From Halicephalobus mephisto (Eukaryota; Nematoda; Chromadorea; Rhabditida; Panagrolaimidae): a DNA stretch of 64,000 nucleotides. A program made the position numbers and the translations under genes. The stretch is from contig SWDT01000062.1 in the NCBI GenBank assembly GCA_009193035.1, forward strand, positions 230,751 through 294,750, given 5' to 3'. This document shows, piece after piece, positions 44,239-55,084 of this stretch (positions are counted from its first letter, which is position 1; each line of letters begins with the position of its first letter). The notes beneath the pieces were generated by a model. The model did not search any database, was not told the origin of the DNA, and saw only the letters and a program-made list of their open reading frames with translations.

Positions 44239-46107
44239 ATGCAGCTCCCTTCTGCGGGTGTTCCGCAACCCCCTCCGATGCCCGCGAGATACAACAGCTA
44301 CTTCTCTTCTGTAAGTCTTTATTTAACAAAAAATAATTAAAACATAAAAATCCCCAAAAAACTTGGAAAATCAACATTAATATAAAAACTTGAAAAATAA
44401 AACATCACGAAATTTCAAAAATATTAATTAAGTTTAATAAATATAAAAATTTTTAAAAATTCAATAAATTTAGAAATTTTAAAAATTAATAAATTCAATA
44501 AATTTAGAAATTTTAAAATTTTAAAAATTAATTAAATTTTGAAATTTTAAAATTCAATAAAGTTTAAAAAATTTAATGTTTTAAAATTTTAAAATTGATT
44601 AAATTTAAAAATTGAATAAAGTGTAAAAAATTTAATAAATTTAAAAATTCAATAAAGTTTAAAAAATTTAATAAATTTTAAAATTCAATAAAGTTTAAAA
44701 AATTTAATAAGTTTTAAAATTTTAAAATTAATTAAATTTAAAAATTCAATAAAGTTTAAAAAATTTAATAAATTTAAAAATTCAATAAAGTTTAAAATTT
44801 AATAAATATGTATTTTTAGACTCCTACTAGTTCTCGTCCAATCCAGATCAACAATGCCCCGATTTCTCAACAATCTTATCACTTGAACGTTCCCCGTGTA
44901 ATAGGCCTCGATTTTGTTCCTTCTCATCCGGCAGAACCCCAGGATTCGATTTACGTGATGGACTTCATGGACATCGAAGAGTCGAATCCTGCTTCCACGA
45001 GCTCCGGAGGCTCCACCGTTGTCATTGAAGAAAATAAAGAAAACGGAATCAAGAGAATCAATCAGATTCTTCCGGAAAATAATTCTAGAATTCTTGGAAA
45101 TTACGGTAATTACGGTAACAGAAACTACAAACGTCCTTGTCCCGTCATCGAGGACCCCATGGTTCACGAGGAAACCGAATCCGAAACTGGACGTAAGTTT
45201 TTTGGAAGATAATCCGAAAAAAATATCACTAAAAATAAATCTAAAAGATTTTTTTTAATTTTAAAATTTTCGAAATTTTTGAATAAAAATTTTTTTTTAA
45301 ATTTTGAAATTTTTAGAAAAGTTTCTGAAGCTCTGGAAAATCTTAAAGAAAATTGAAAAATTTTAGAATCTTCCAAAATTTGATTAAAAATTTTTGAAAT
45401 TTTAAGTTTCCAGAATCCAGTGAATTCTGAAGTTTCTGAGAACTATGAAGATTCTGAAATTTTGGAGAATCTTAAAGAAAATTTAAAATTTCTAAAATCT
45501 TCCAAAATTTGATTAAAAATTCCGAAAATTTTTGAAATTTTAAGTTTCCAGAATCCAGTGAATTCTGAAGTTCCTGAGAAATATGAAGATTCTGAAATTT
45601 TAGAGAATCTTAAAGAAAATTTAAAATTTTTAAAATCTTCCAAAATTTGATTAAAAATTCCGAAAATTTTTGAAATTTTAAGTTTCCAGAATCCAGTGAA
45701 TTCTGAAGTTTCTGAGAAATATGAAGATTCTGGAATTTCCTGAAATCACTGAAAACTGAGGATTCTGGAAATTTTTAAAATATCTAAAAAATTTTCAAAT
45801 AACTTTATGTTTAAAAATTTTTTTTCATTATGATTGTTAATGATGAATTATTTTAGTTTCTGGAGACGAAGACGACTGTTTATCTAATTGTGGATGTGTT
45901 CATTCTGCTCATTCCCTGGAACCCTCTGGGGGGTCCATCAACGGCCTCGGATTCCGGTCCTTTGCGGACATCATTGGTTACGCCAAAGTCGTCAGAGCAG
46001 AACGGTCAGAAGCCCTTGCGGAACTCAGGGCTGCTGTCGAGAAGTTCAACGACATGAGACAACGCAAATCTCAGCTCCGGGCTTCCCAGCAGGCCCCCCT
46101 CCCCTGA
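44239..46107 (+). CDS. protein of unknown function, 231 aa
   Basis: Three exons, 44239-44310, 44820-45192 and 45857-46107, share one frame through GTAAGT donors and TTTTAG acceptors. The N-terminus is Pro/Gln/Ser-rich, and the middle is acidic and Asn/Ser/Gly-rich with an NYGNYGNRNY patch. A short cysteine cluster (CLSNCGCVH) precedes a conserved-looking C-terminal segment, FRSFADIIGYAKVVRAERSE, predicted to be an amphipathic helix or short coiled coil. There is no signal peptide or membrane segment. Composition suggests a mostly disordered nuclear or cytosolic protein, which is inference only. The start is the first in-frame ATG after a 'ttctggatcccag' acceptor-like site; the upstream frame stays open, so an extra 5' exon is possible. 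Confidence 0.78.
45365..45745. repeat. ~140 bp tandem repeat in the last intron of the unknown gene
   Basis: Three units share 'aagtttccagaatccagtga' and 'atcttccaaaatttgattaa'. Confidence 0.75.
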
Positions 46108-46233
46108 ACCCCCATATCGTCCTCCAAGTGCCTGGATTCCATTTCGGGAATTTTCGTCAGTATCCATCCCTCGCTTCAAGGCTCTGTCCTCCGAAGCCTT
46201 GCTTACAGTAGTTTTAGAATTTTTCCTGAAGAC

Positions 46234-46239
46234 AATAAA
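46234..46239 (+). terminator. poly(A) signal AATAAA of the 231 aa gene
   Basis: AATAAA about 127 bases after the stop; no other signal lies nearer. Confidence 0.5.
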
Positions 46240-46249
46240 AGTTTATCCT

Positions 46250-46660
46250 TACTGTAAAAAATCGAACATTACAGTATCTCCTCAAAATGCAAATCTTACT
46301 GTAAAATTACTAAAAACTACAGTACTTCTCTAAATTACAATTCTTACTGTAAAATTACTAAAAACTACAGTACTTCTCCAAAGTACAATTCTTACTGTAA
46401 AATCACTAGAAATTACAGTACTTTTCTAAATTATAATTCTTACTGTAAAATCACTAAAAATTACAGTATTTTTTCAAAAGTGTGTAAAATTTCAATCTTA
46501 CTGTAGAAAATTAAACATTACAGTATCTGGTTTGAAATATCCTTATAAATTCGTCCTTACTGTAGGAGTAAGTATTACTGTATTCAGTTCAGAATTTCTA
46601 AAAATTTTATTCTTACTGTAGAATAATTAAGCATTGGAGTATTTGATTCAAAATATGTTC
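46250..46660. repeat. ~60 bp repeat CTTACTGTAAAATTACTAAAAACTACAGTA
   Basis: Six to seven units carry 'ttactgtaaa' and its complement 'tttacagtaa'-like word 'ctacagta', giving small inverted arms. It separates two convergent genes. Confidence 0.75.
46606..46611 (-). terminator. poly(A) signal of the secreted-protein gene
   Basis: AATAAA on the minus strand, about 75 bases beyond the stop and inside the short tandem repeat. Confidence 0.4.
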
Positions 46661-46685
46661 GGAATTTGTTGTTATTGTGGAATCA

Positions 46686-49371
46686 TCATGCATTACGGTA
46701 CTTCGTCCAGAATTTGTTTCGATGATGATGTTTGAGACGAGAAATGAATTCGGTAGATTCGGGAGTCTCCAATGGAGTTGAGAATAGTTCGTAGAGCTTG
46801 ACAGGAGACGAGAAGATCCATCTGGAGTCCAGATTAGCCCCGTTCCTGGCCTTGACTTTGCATCTGGCGAGAAGGGGCATTCTGGGAAAAACGTATTTCT
46901 CGTCGTATCCGTTGAAGGCCGCATCCACCGTCAAAGCAAGGAAAGTCCTTGTCTGGAATCTAGTTGTTTCGAAATGTTTTTTAAAAGTGATTTTTGACTA
47001 TTTTTGGGAGTTTTTAAAACTCAAAAGAAACTATTCAAAATTCTGAAAAATTACTCGACAACTAGCTGTGCAAAACAAGGTCAACTCTCGGCACGAAAAT
47101 TCTTGATAATCATGCCGAAGTTAATTAGGCCTAAAGGAAAGTGGAAAATAATTCAAGAAAAAATGTCTCAAAGCGAAAATTCGAAAGTGGAAATTTTGAA
47201 AAAGATCTTTGAGGTGAGATCGAATGTGAACTCTCACCACGAAAGTCCCTGCTAGGTTACTTTCCATCATTTCAAAACTGACTTTTGTAATGATGTTTAT
47301 ATAACAGATATCGTTGGAGAGAGAACGTTGTATTTAATCTGCTACTGAAGGAAGTTCATACCATATCAGTTTCAAAGAGAAAATTCAAAACAATACAAAT
47401 TTTCAGCAAAATAGGTCTCAAAGCGAAAATTCGAAAATGGAAATTTTGAAAAAGATCTTTGAGGTGGGATCGAATGTGAACTCTCACCACGAAAGTCCCT
47501 GCTAGGTTACTTTCCATCATTTCAAAACTGATTTTTGTAAGGTTCTTTATATAACAGATATCGTTGGAGAGAGAACGTTGTATTTAATCCGATTGTTAAA
47601 AACCTAAAGTTACTTTTTTTGGTATATTGGAGCTGCTTGTGGATAGTAACTAGAAAGCCCTAATTTGAGTTCGAAATAGACACTATCCAAAATCTCTACA
47701 CCCAAAAACCGTAACTTTTGGCACAGTAACAAATAAAAATCATAATTATTATTTTTAATTTTCGTCACAAAAGTCAAATATTTATGAAAAATGTGACGAT
47801 TATGGTACATTTCGTAATTTCTAAGAAGTCAAAAGTTACGGTTTTTTGTACTTTGAAGACCGGCTCAACAAAGCACCAAAGTAGCCCTGACTTACATATC
47901 CTGTGTTTTCGTCCTCGACTTCACAGAGGACTTTGTAGCTTCTTCCGGTTTCTGTAAAATTGTCGTTCCAAAAATCAGGATCCACCCATCTCAGTTTCAT
48001 GTGGAATACGTCTATCAGGCCATCAGAAGATCTGCAACGATTAAATTAATCTCCATCGATTAAGTTGATTGTAAAAAACTGAACCAATCGTCATTCGTGT
48101 CGGGACCACTTTTTGAAATTTTTTATGAAAATTGAAATTATGCAAATTTTTTAAAGATTTTAATCCTGACACGAATGATCCTAAAAATTACTAGTTTTAT
48201 ATTGATTTTTTAAACATTATTCGTGTTAGGACCACTTTTTGGGAATTCTTAGAAAATAAAAATTTAAGAATTTCTTTAATTAAAAAACATCGGTCCTGAC
48301 GCGAATGATGTTTAAAAAATTGATCACTAAATAGATAATTTTAAACATTCGTGTTAGGAGCACTTTTTGGGAATTCTTAGAAAATAAAAGTTTAAGAATT
48401 TCTTTAATTAAAAAACATCGGTCCTGACGCGAATGATGTTCAAAAAAATCGATCACTAAATAGATAATTTTAGAAATCTTTCGTGTCAGGACCTTTACTT
48501 CAAATTTCCTCTCAGGAAATTTTTTAAAATCCTAAATTGAAAACACTAATCTTTTTACAAAGAATCTTTGATCCGTTGCTTGACTACGACCCCAGGTACT
48601 GGTTTTTTAGGAATAGTTAACTTTGGATTATTTTTACCGCCATCTACAAAGGAGATTTCCCCGTTCAAAAGTATTTCCGAAATTTTTTTTAATTCTTATC
48701 CAAATCCTGTTTTTTCATTATTTAAAAAACAAAAAAATTTTTAATTTTATGATTTTTAAAAATTTAAGTTTTTTTAATAAAGAAATTTTAAATTTTTTAT
48801 AATAGTTTTATTTTTTATTATTTTAAATAAAAAATTTTAAAATTTTTAATAAATAAATAAAGTTTTAATTTTTTTTATTTTTTAATAAATAAATAAATTT
48901 TTATTTTTTAAATTTATTTAGAAATAAATTTTTATTTTTTTAATTTTTTAATAAAGTTTTAATTTTTTTTTATTTTTAGAAATAAAGAAAGTTTTGTTTT
49001 TAGTTATTTTTATAAATAAAGAAAGTTTTAATTTTTTTGATTTTTAAAAATAAATTTTAATTTTTTAATAAATAAAGAAAGTTTTAATTTTTAGAAATAA
49101 AGAAAGTTTTGTTTTTAGTTATTTTTATAAATAAAGAAATCAAATATTACATGGCCTGACTAGTGGAGAACATCAGGCGGACTCTTCTGACTTCAGAAGG
49201 CTCCTCGATCACGGTCAAATCGTGGACGAATCTTTCTCCAGTGATTATGTTTCTTGCGAAAATAAATTTCGAAGGATCCTTAGGCATTTTGTCCAGAAAA
49301 TCCAGGTCCTTGACGTTGAAAACAGAATTAGACTTCACAAGAGGAAGAAGAATCAGAATCCAAAGCATCAT
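46686..49371 (-). CDS. secreted protein of unknown family, about 232 aa
   Basis: Four minus-strand exons: 49371-about 49161, 48643-48559, 48031-47896 and 46952-46686. The protein begins MMLWILILLPLVKSNS, a clear signal peptide, so it is likely exported. Downstream segments include FHMKLRWVDPDFWNDNFTET with one N-glycosylation site, a YKVLCEVEDENTGY stretch, and a basic C-terminus (RLKHHHRNKFW). Only a few cysteines are present. Exons 2-3-4 join cleanly (donors GTAAAA and GTAAGT). The exon 1-2 junction is uncertain: a GTCAGG donor keeps frame with a TTTGTAG acceptor, while the better GTAATA site does not. I recognise no family; long repeat-filled introns interrupt it. Confidence 0.72.
47155..47590. 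repeat. ~180 bp direct duplication in intron 3 of the secreted-protein gene
   Basis: Two copies (about 47163-47340 and 47413-47590) share 'gaactctcaccacgaaagtc' and 'cagatatcgttggagagaga', differing at a few sites. Confidence 0.85.
47610..47860 (-). repeat. inverted relative of the 16.8-17.4 kb repeat
   Basis: 'aaatatttatgaaaaatgtg' and 'cacagtaacaaataaaaatc' match that family; ends carry 'aaaaaccgtaacttttgg' and 'ccaaaagttacggtttttt'-like inverted words (here 'caaaagttacggttttttg'), so this copy may be a small foldback element. Confidence 0.5.
48090..48500. repeat. palindromic GGTCCTGACGCGAATGAT repeat, second field
   Basis: Three to four units nearly identical to those at 43480-43985 ('gaatgatgttcaaaaaaatc', 'actaaatagataattttaga'). 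In intron 2 of the secreted-protein gene. Confidence 0.8.
48690..49145. repeat. AATAAAGAAAGTTTTAATTTTT simple repeats
   Basis: A/T-only tract filling intron 1 of the secreted-protein gene. Confidence 0.65.
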
Positions 49372-49576
49372 TTTTCGATTTTTTGGATAAGGATAATTTT
49401 CTCAAACAGACCAAACGGCGACCTGGATTTCTTCAATAAATTCCCTAAGGCAGTTTTCACACTTTTTATCTTGAAACATTTTCCGATAATTTATTATTTC
49501 AGAAAAAGTGATTGTAATTTTTTTGAAAAATTTTGCTTTCCTAAAATGGGAATTTCCTTGAAACAGAAGAAAGTTT

Positions 49577-49649
49577 CCTTTGGTAGTGCAGTCGTCAGCA
49601 CGCGTGACTGTGAAGTTACGAGATTCAGGTTCGGTTCCTGATCAGACTC
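49577..49649 (+). tRNA. tRNA-like sequence, probably pseudogene or SINE head
   Basis: Folds as a partial cloverleaf. It has a D-stem GTGC/GCAC around an 8-base loop, anticodon stem CGTGA/TTACG, and a perfect T-stem TCAGG/CCTGA around TTCGGTT. An A-box TAGTGCAGTCG is present. Defects are that the first two acceptor pairs fail, the B-box has G where A58 is expected, and the anticodon loop is one base too long. If read as CTGTGAA the anticodon would be GTG (His). Likely not a functional tRNA. Confidence 0.4.
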
Positions 49650-49659
49650 GAGACTTTCT

Positions 49660-50234
49660 TGGTGAAAAGAGCCGATTAGGATAAACAAGAAGTTTCACAA
49701 ACTAAATCTTAGCTTTTGGTTCGGTAACGATCGCGAAATGTGACGAAAATGGACACAATAATCACATTAATGAACATAGTCATCACGTTAATGAACACAA
49801 TAATCATGTTTTCCGTGAAATTTAGCATTAATGGCGGAAATTACAATAGTGACGGTTTTCATTTGTTATCGGCGCAAAAGTCACACTTGTGTGAAGTCAA
49901 GAACGCGAGTGAACCTTGGTGTCGGTTCTGCAAGCCGATCATTAGAAGGGAAGTCGTGTCAAGACATATCTGCCGTGGAAAATTGCAAATTTAAGCGTTC
50001 GTCTAATTGTCTTGTTTTTGTTTTGTATGATATTGCACAAAGCGGGCTCTGCACAGTGCGGGAAAAGGACTAAGATAAAGAAAAAATTCAAGTAGCAAAA
50101 AGTGCGAAGAAACGAAACTCAAGGACCCGCGACCCATCTTGACCGGTCAGCTAAACCTTGAGAGATTATTTTTCGAGCAGATTTGAAAGCAGTTTTGTCT
50201 TCTATTCCTGGAAGTGTCTAGCTGCAATCTGGTC
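49660..50234. other. 5' flank of the lrx-1-like gene
   Basis: Mixed sequence with a 'cacattaatgaacatagtca' short repeat at 49750-49810. AG acceptor-like sites at about 50180-50192 could receive a spliced leader. No gene of its own. Confidence 0.3.
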
Positions 50235-53200
50235 ATGTTGAGAAAATTCGTTTTCTTCCTGTTGATTCTGGAGATTTCGTCACAGGAGTTCAAACAGTTC
50301 GTTTTTCCTGAACATCTGGCTTCTGCTTTGGATGCCGCTAGTGAGAAGCCCCAGGTCCTCAGCCCCCGGGGGGTCGTGGCTTCTGTTTCCATACCTGACA
50401 GTGGAGAACTCTTAAACGACCCTGGGATACCTCATTCCCGTCCTGCTTTCCCCCAGGTCCCTTATCCCGAACCTGCGTCCTCTTCTGATTACGGTCATTC
50501 AGCTCCACAGGAATCTGAAAAAAATCAATATCCTCCTAGTCAACCCCAATCAGCTCGACAAACTTATTACTCTCTGCCCAATCAACCCCAGGACCCGTAT
50601 TATCCTCCTAGTCAACCACAGGAACCCCAATACCCCCCTAGTCAACCACAGGAACCTTATTACCCTCCTAGTCAACCTCAGCAACCCTATTATCCCCCTG
50701 CTCCCACGGCTGCACCTCCACCAGGACCTAAGGAACCCTATGAGATCAACTACTGTGATAAATCTGAATTTCCCGATGACCATCTGGCAGAGTACTCTTT
50801 GGAGAGAATCGAGTACTTTATCTACAATAAATCCTGTTCTGGAACATTCTTCCAGTGCTCCATCGGCCAAACTTATCTTTTCAATTGTCTCAGTGAAGAA
50901 CAGGCTTTCGATCCAAGCATCGTCAATTGCAACTACAAATACGACAATAGAATTTGTCCTGATTACGATCACATAGTTCATTGTAGTGAGTTTTTTTAAA
51001 TTATTACAGTAATTTTTTAAAATTTAATTTTAGCAATTAAGGAGACATGTACAGAAAATCAGTTTGCTTGCTGTGCTGAACCCCAGAAGTGCATTGATCT
51101 CTCGAGACGATGTGATTCTCATCCAGATTGTTCCAACGGAGAAGACGAAACTAACTGTCCTTCCTGTGCCAAGGACGAATTCGCCTGTGTCAAAAGTGGT
51201 AAGTCTGTTCTTTAAATTACCAAAGTTGAAACTCAACGTTCAAAGTTAAAATTCGGACTTTTCGTGCTAGGACAGGCCCCCAGGTCATGTTTGAACTCGA
51301 AAACTGAAATACTGAGTTTTATCAAATAGGATAAAGCAGCTTTTTGAAGTAGACAAAGCCATGAATATTGTCTCGCCACGGAAAGTCCGGATTTCAATTC
51401 TGATCAAAGAGTACAGTAGCCGTTTTACGAAAGTTGATCAAGTTTGGAGGTAAAAATCAGACTTTTCGTGCTAGGACAACTTTTGTGGACTTTGTCTGCT
51501 TCGAAGCTCGTTCTGTCCCACGTAACTCGATAGAGCCTGATGTCTGGATACCCTGGTCCCAACACGACCCCCAGTTGTGTCTCACACGAGACCTTCACCC
51601 TCCACTCTCATCCTCAACTTTCACCCTACGGACCACTCCTTTCCGAAATTTGTCTTCTAAATTCTTTTTTAATTTTTTAAAAATTATTTAAATTATATTT
51701 TATTTTATTATTTAAAGATTTTTTTAAACGTTTTATTATTTTAATTTTCTTATTTTTTATCATTTTTATTATTTTTAAAAGATAAAAAGATAAAAGATGC
51801 CCCAGTATTCGAGCCTGAAAGAACTTCCCAAAATCGCAGGCTTTCGAGAGTTCTTACAAACTGCTGGGTGTGGTGTAGGTGGGCCTCCCACTAACCACAA
51901 GGGTCTAGTAACCATTAGGGTCCACTAACCACAAGGGTCGATTTTGGCCTGTTACGGGTCCGCTGGGGCCAGCAGCACTCGGACTCGCCTTTTAATCTTC
52001 CACATTCAAATGTGTCCCCTTTTCACCCCTACTCTCCTGAGGAGAGGTTAGGCTTTTACGACCTGGGTTTTGGCCGACCGGGATTCGAACCTGCGCTTCG
52101 ACGTGTGATACAACAGCGCCCACCGCCTCTGCACCACTCCCGGCTTTATTATTTTTATTTTTTAATATTTTTATTATTTTTATTTTTATTTTTATTTTTT
52201 TTTATTTTTTATTTTTTTTATTAATTTTAGGAAAATGCATCCCGACCAGTAAGCGATGCGACGGATACGCAGATGACTGTGGAGACGGATCTAATTTGGA
52301 CGAAATTGGATGTTCCAAAAATTCGAGTAATTTTAAACTATTTGAAATTAAATATTTAATATTTAATATTTAATATTTGTAGCTTGTTGGGGAAAATTCG
52401 TGTGTGAAAGTCCCCAGACAATTGCGACTTTGGGTCACAGCGAATGTATCGATTACGAACTCCATTGTGACGGACAGAAGAATTGTCCCGGAGGAGAAGA
52501 CGAAATGAATTGTCGTAAGTTTTTTATTTTTTGTCTCGACTGGAATTTGTTTTTAGGCCAAACAGGAGCCAAATACCTTCTTTGCGAAAATCAAAAACAA
52601 TCCGTTTTGAAAGAACAATGGTGTGACGGACAGGTAAGTCCAGATCCAATACCGTAATTTTACTTTTTACTTTCATTCTAACTTCCTCTAAAAAGATCAT
52701 TTTTGTCATCAAATCTCATTCAGGACCATTGCATCCCCTACCGTAACCCTCTCTAAAAAGATAATTTTTATCCTCAAATTTATTTCAGAAACATTATTTT
52801 CTCTTACCCCTGACTTCTATGTTTAATTTTTTCAAAAAGTATCTCTATGATGAAATTTCTAAGAACATTGTCATTCCTGTTCTTAATCCTATTTTTTAAT
52901 TTTATTATAAAATTCGTTTCAAGATAATAGTTTTTTATTCCTGATCCCCAACTCCTGTCTAACATTTTCTAAAAAATCTCTATGATAAAATTTCTAAGAG
53001 CATTATTATCTTTATTCCTAATCCTAACCCTACTTTAAAAGTTTTTATTATAAAATTTGTTTTAAAAACTTTTTTTTATTTCTGACTTCTAATTTTCATC
53101 TTTATTTTTAAATTTCAATAGTAAAATTTCTAAAAACATTGTTATCTTTATTCCTAACCGTACTTTAAAAACTTTTTTTTATCCCTGACTTCTAACTCTT

Positions 53201-53623
53201 ATCTTTATTTTTTAATTTCAATAGTAAAATTTTTGAAAACATTGTTATCTTTATTCCTAACCCTACTTTAAAAGTTTTTATTATAAAATTTATTTTAAAA
53301 ACTTTTTTCAATTCCTGACTTCTAATTTTCATCTTTATTTTTTTTTAAATTTCAATAGTAAAATTTCTAAAAACATTGTTATCTTTATTCCTAACCCTAC
53401 TTTAAAAGTTTTTATTATAAAATTTGTTTTAAAAACATTTTTTTATTTCTGACTTCTAATTTTCATCTTTATTTTTTTTTAAATTTCAATAGTAAAATTT
53501 CCAAAAATACTGTCATTCCCTTTTTTTGATTTTTATCTTAAACCTTAATTTTAAAATTTTTTATTATAAAATTTGTTTCAGGAACACTGTGCCGACGGCT
53601 CTGACGAACGTTATTGCTATTAA
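50235..53623 (+). CDS. lrx-1: secreted chitin-binding and LDL-receptor class A repeat protein (LRX-1-like), 419 aa
   Basis: Six exons, 50235-50982, 51034-51198, 52231-52326, 52383-52514, 52557-52633 and 53582-53623, give one frame of 419 residues. Order: signal peptide (residues 1-17) and a Pro/Gln-rich linker with repeats of PPSQPQ(E/Q)PYY (about 100-160). Next is a type-2 chitin-binding (peritrophin-A) domain with six cysteines at 174, 201, 208, 218, 232 and 241. Four LDLa modules follow, the last ending CADGSDERYC. LDLa motifs such as CDSHPDCSNGEDETNC and CDGQKNCPGGEDEMNC retain most calcium-binding acids. The layout matches C. elegans LRX-1 as I recall it. It is expected to be extracellular, perhaps in eggshell, cuticle or lumen matrix; the role is inferred. 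The ATG at 50235 is chosen because it starts the signal peptide. Exon phases coincide with LDLa borders. Confidence 0.9.
51244..51654 (+). repeat. ~410 bp dispersed element, copy 1 (lrx-1 intron 2)
   Basis: Contains 'cttttcgtgctaggacaggc', 'gagtacagtagccgttttac' and 'ctcacacgagaccttcaccc'. A second copy at 60309-60719 is about 95-97% identical by eye and in the same orientation as its host gene. No reading frame, tail or clear terminal repeats; class unknown. Confidence 0.9.
51790..52147 (-). mobile_element. tRNA-derived SINE-like element
   Basis: The minus strand starts with a tRNA-like head (about 52147-52070). It has a perfect A-box TGGTGCAGAGG (52136-52126) and B-box GTTCGAATC (52090-52082) 46 bases apart, the spacing of a pol III promoter. 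The acceptor and T stems do not pair properly, so it is not a tRNA gene. A GC-richer unrelated body follows to about 51790, with 'ccctaatggttactagaccc'-type internal repeats. Single copy here; borders are approximate. Confidence 0.55.
52634..53560. repeat. ~135 bp tandem repeats in the last intron of the lrx-1-like gene
   Basis: Five or so units share 'aaaacattgttatctttatt' and 'cctgacttctaattttcatc'. Confidence 0.75.
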
Positions 53624-53662
53624 TTTTTTTGAATTTATTTATTTCTCTGGAAAGATTCCCAG

Positions 53663-53668
53663 AATAAA
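53663..53668 (+). terminator. poly(A) signal AATAAA of the lrx-1-like gene
   Basis: AATAAA 40 bases after the stop. Confidence 0.6.
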
Positions 53669-53799
53669 TACAGTAATTCTTTATTTACCCGAAATCGCTC
53701 AAAATCAATCCAGATTCCGTTTTCGGAAGAATAGTTACGGTAGTGTTGGAGACGACATGGAGGAGTTGTCGGAGATTAACCAGTAAAACGTTTTTTAAT

Positions 53800-54720
53800 T
53801 TTTTTTCTACTGAGATTTTCCATATCGGTCGGATTTCCTTCTGTATAGAATGAATTTTTTTGATTTTGAAGTATTTTTATCTAGGATGGATTTCTGAATC
53901 TGTCAGATTTCTTTTTTTCTAAATTTGATTAATTTCAAAAATTAAATAAATTCTTCATTTAGGCCAAGTTTCGTTTTGATTGAATTTCTTCATTTTTGAA
54001 ATAATAATTTTTTAATTTAAACTGGATTTCTGAATCTGTCAGATTTCTTTTTTTCTAAATTTGATTAATTTCAAAAATTAAATAAATCCTTCATTTAGGC
54101 CAAGTTTCGTCTTGATTGAATTTCATTTTTTGAAATAGGTTTTATCCAGATTGGATTTTCATCAACTTCGATCAGCTTCCATTTTGTCTTGACTGGATTT
54201 CTTCATTTCTGAAATAATAATTTTTTAATTTAAACCGAATTTCTGATTTTTGGCAGATTTAATTTTTTTTTAGATTTAATTAATTTCAAAAATTAAATAA
54301 ATTCTTTTTCATTTAGGCCAAGTTTCGTTTTGATTGAATTTCTTCATTTTTTGAAATAGGTTTTATCCAGGTTGGATTTCCATAAATTTTCCAGTTTCTA
54401 TTTTGTCTCGACTGGATTTCTTTCTTATTTTGAACAAATCCTCTTTTATCTAAGCCAAGTTTTTTTTCATATGGAATTTTTAAAATTTCGAAATACTTTA
54501 CCTTTTACAGATGTCTATTATCTTCGATCAGATCCTGTTTGTCCCGGCCAGATTTCTTATTTCGGACCAAAATTTCCATTTTTTACTTAATTTTTTGTTT
54601 CTAACTTATTTTTGAGCAAATTTTTGTTTCAACCAGATTTTTCTTTTTTTAATCATATTGTTTTTCGTCTGGACCAGATTTGTGTTTTAAACACAGTTTC
54701 CATTTTTTCAGATTCCTGAA
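53800..54720. repeat. ~130 bp tandem repeat TTTAGGCCAAGTTTCGTTTTGATTG
   Basis: Four diverging units share 'catttaggccaagtttcgtt' and 'ttctgaatctgtcagatttc'. No gene. Confidence 0.75.
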
Positions 54721-55084
54721 ATCAGCCACATTGGTTTTCATCGACCAGTTTCCATTTTCTAAATTTAATTTTCTTTTTAAAACCAAACCAATCCCCATAA
54801 ATTTCGTCCTAGGACCAATTATTCAAAAAAATTTTTAAATTAAAAAATTCCAAAAAAAAATAAAAAAAGTAAATTTTTAAAAATTGAAAAAAACTTACAA
54901 ATAAATTTAAAAGTTGAAACAGAATCAGGACTACAGTAGGACAGCAACAGTATCCAAATAGTTTTTAAAAATTCAAATTTTTTTAAAAATTCAAATTTTT
55001 TTAAAATTTAAATTTTTTTAAAAATTCAAATTTTTTTAAAAATCAAATTTTTTAAAATTCAACAAATATTTACATACAGTATCC
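54720..55084. other. A/T-rich 3' flank of the small minus-strand gene
   Basis: Simple tract 'aaaattcaaatttttttaaa'; no minus-strand AATAAA is obvious within it. Confidence 0.4.

Noticed and set aside
50550..50981. 143-codon minus-strand frame opposite lrx-1 exon 1
   Set aside because: Antisense shadow of the Pro/Gln-repeat region.
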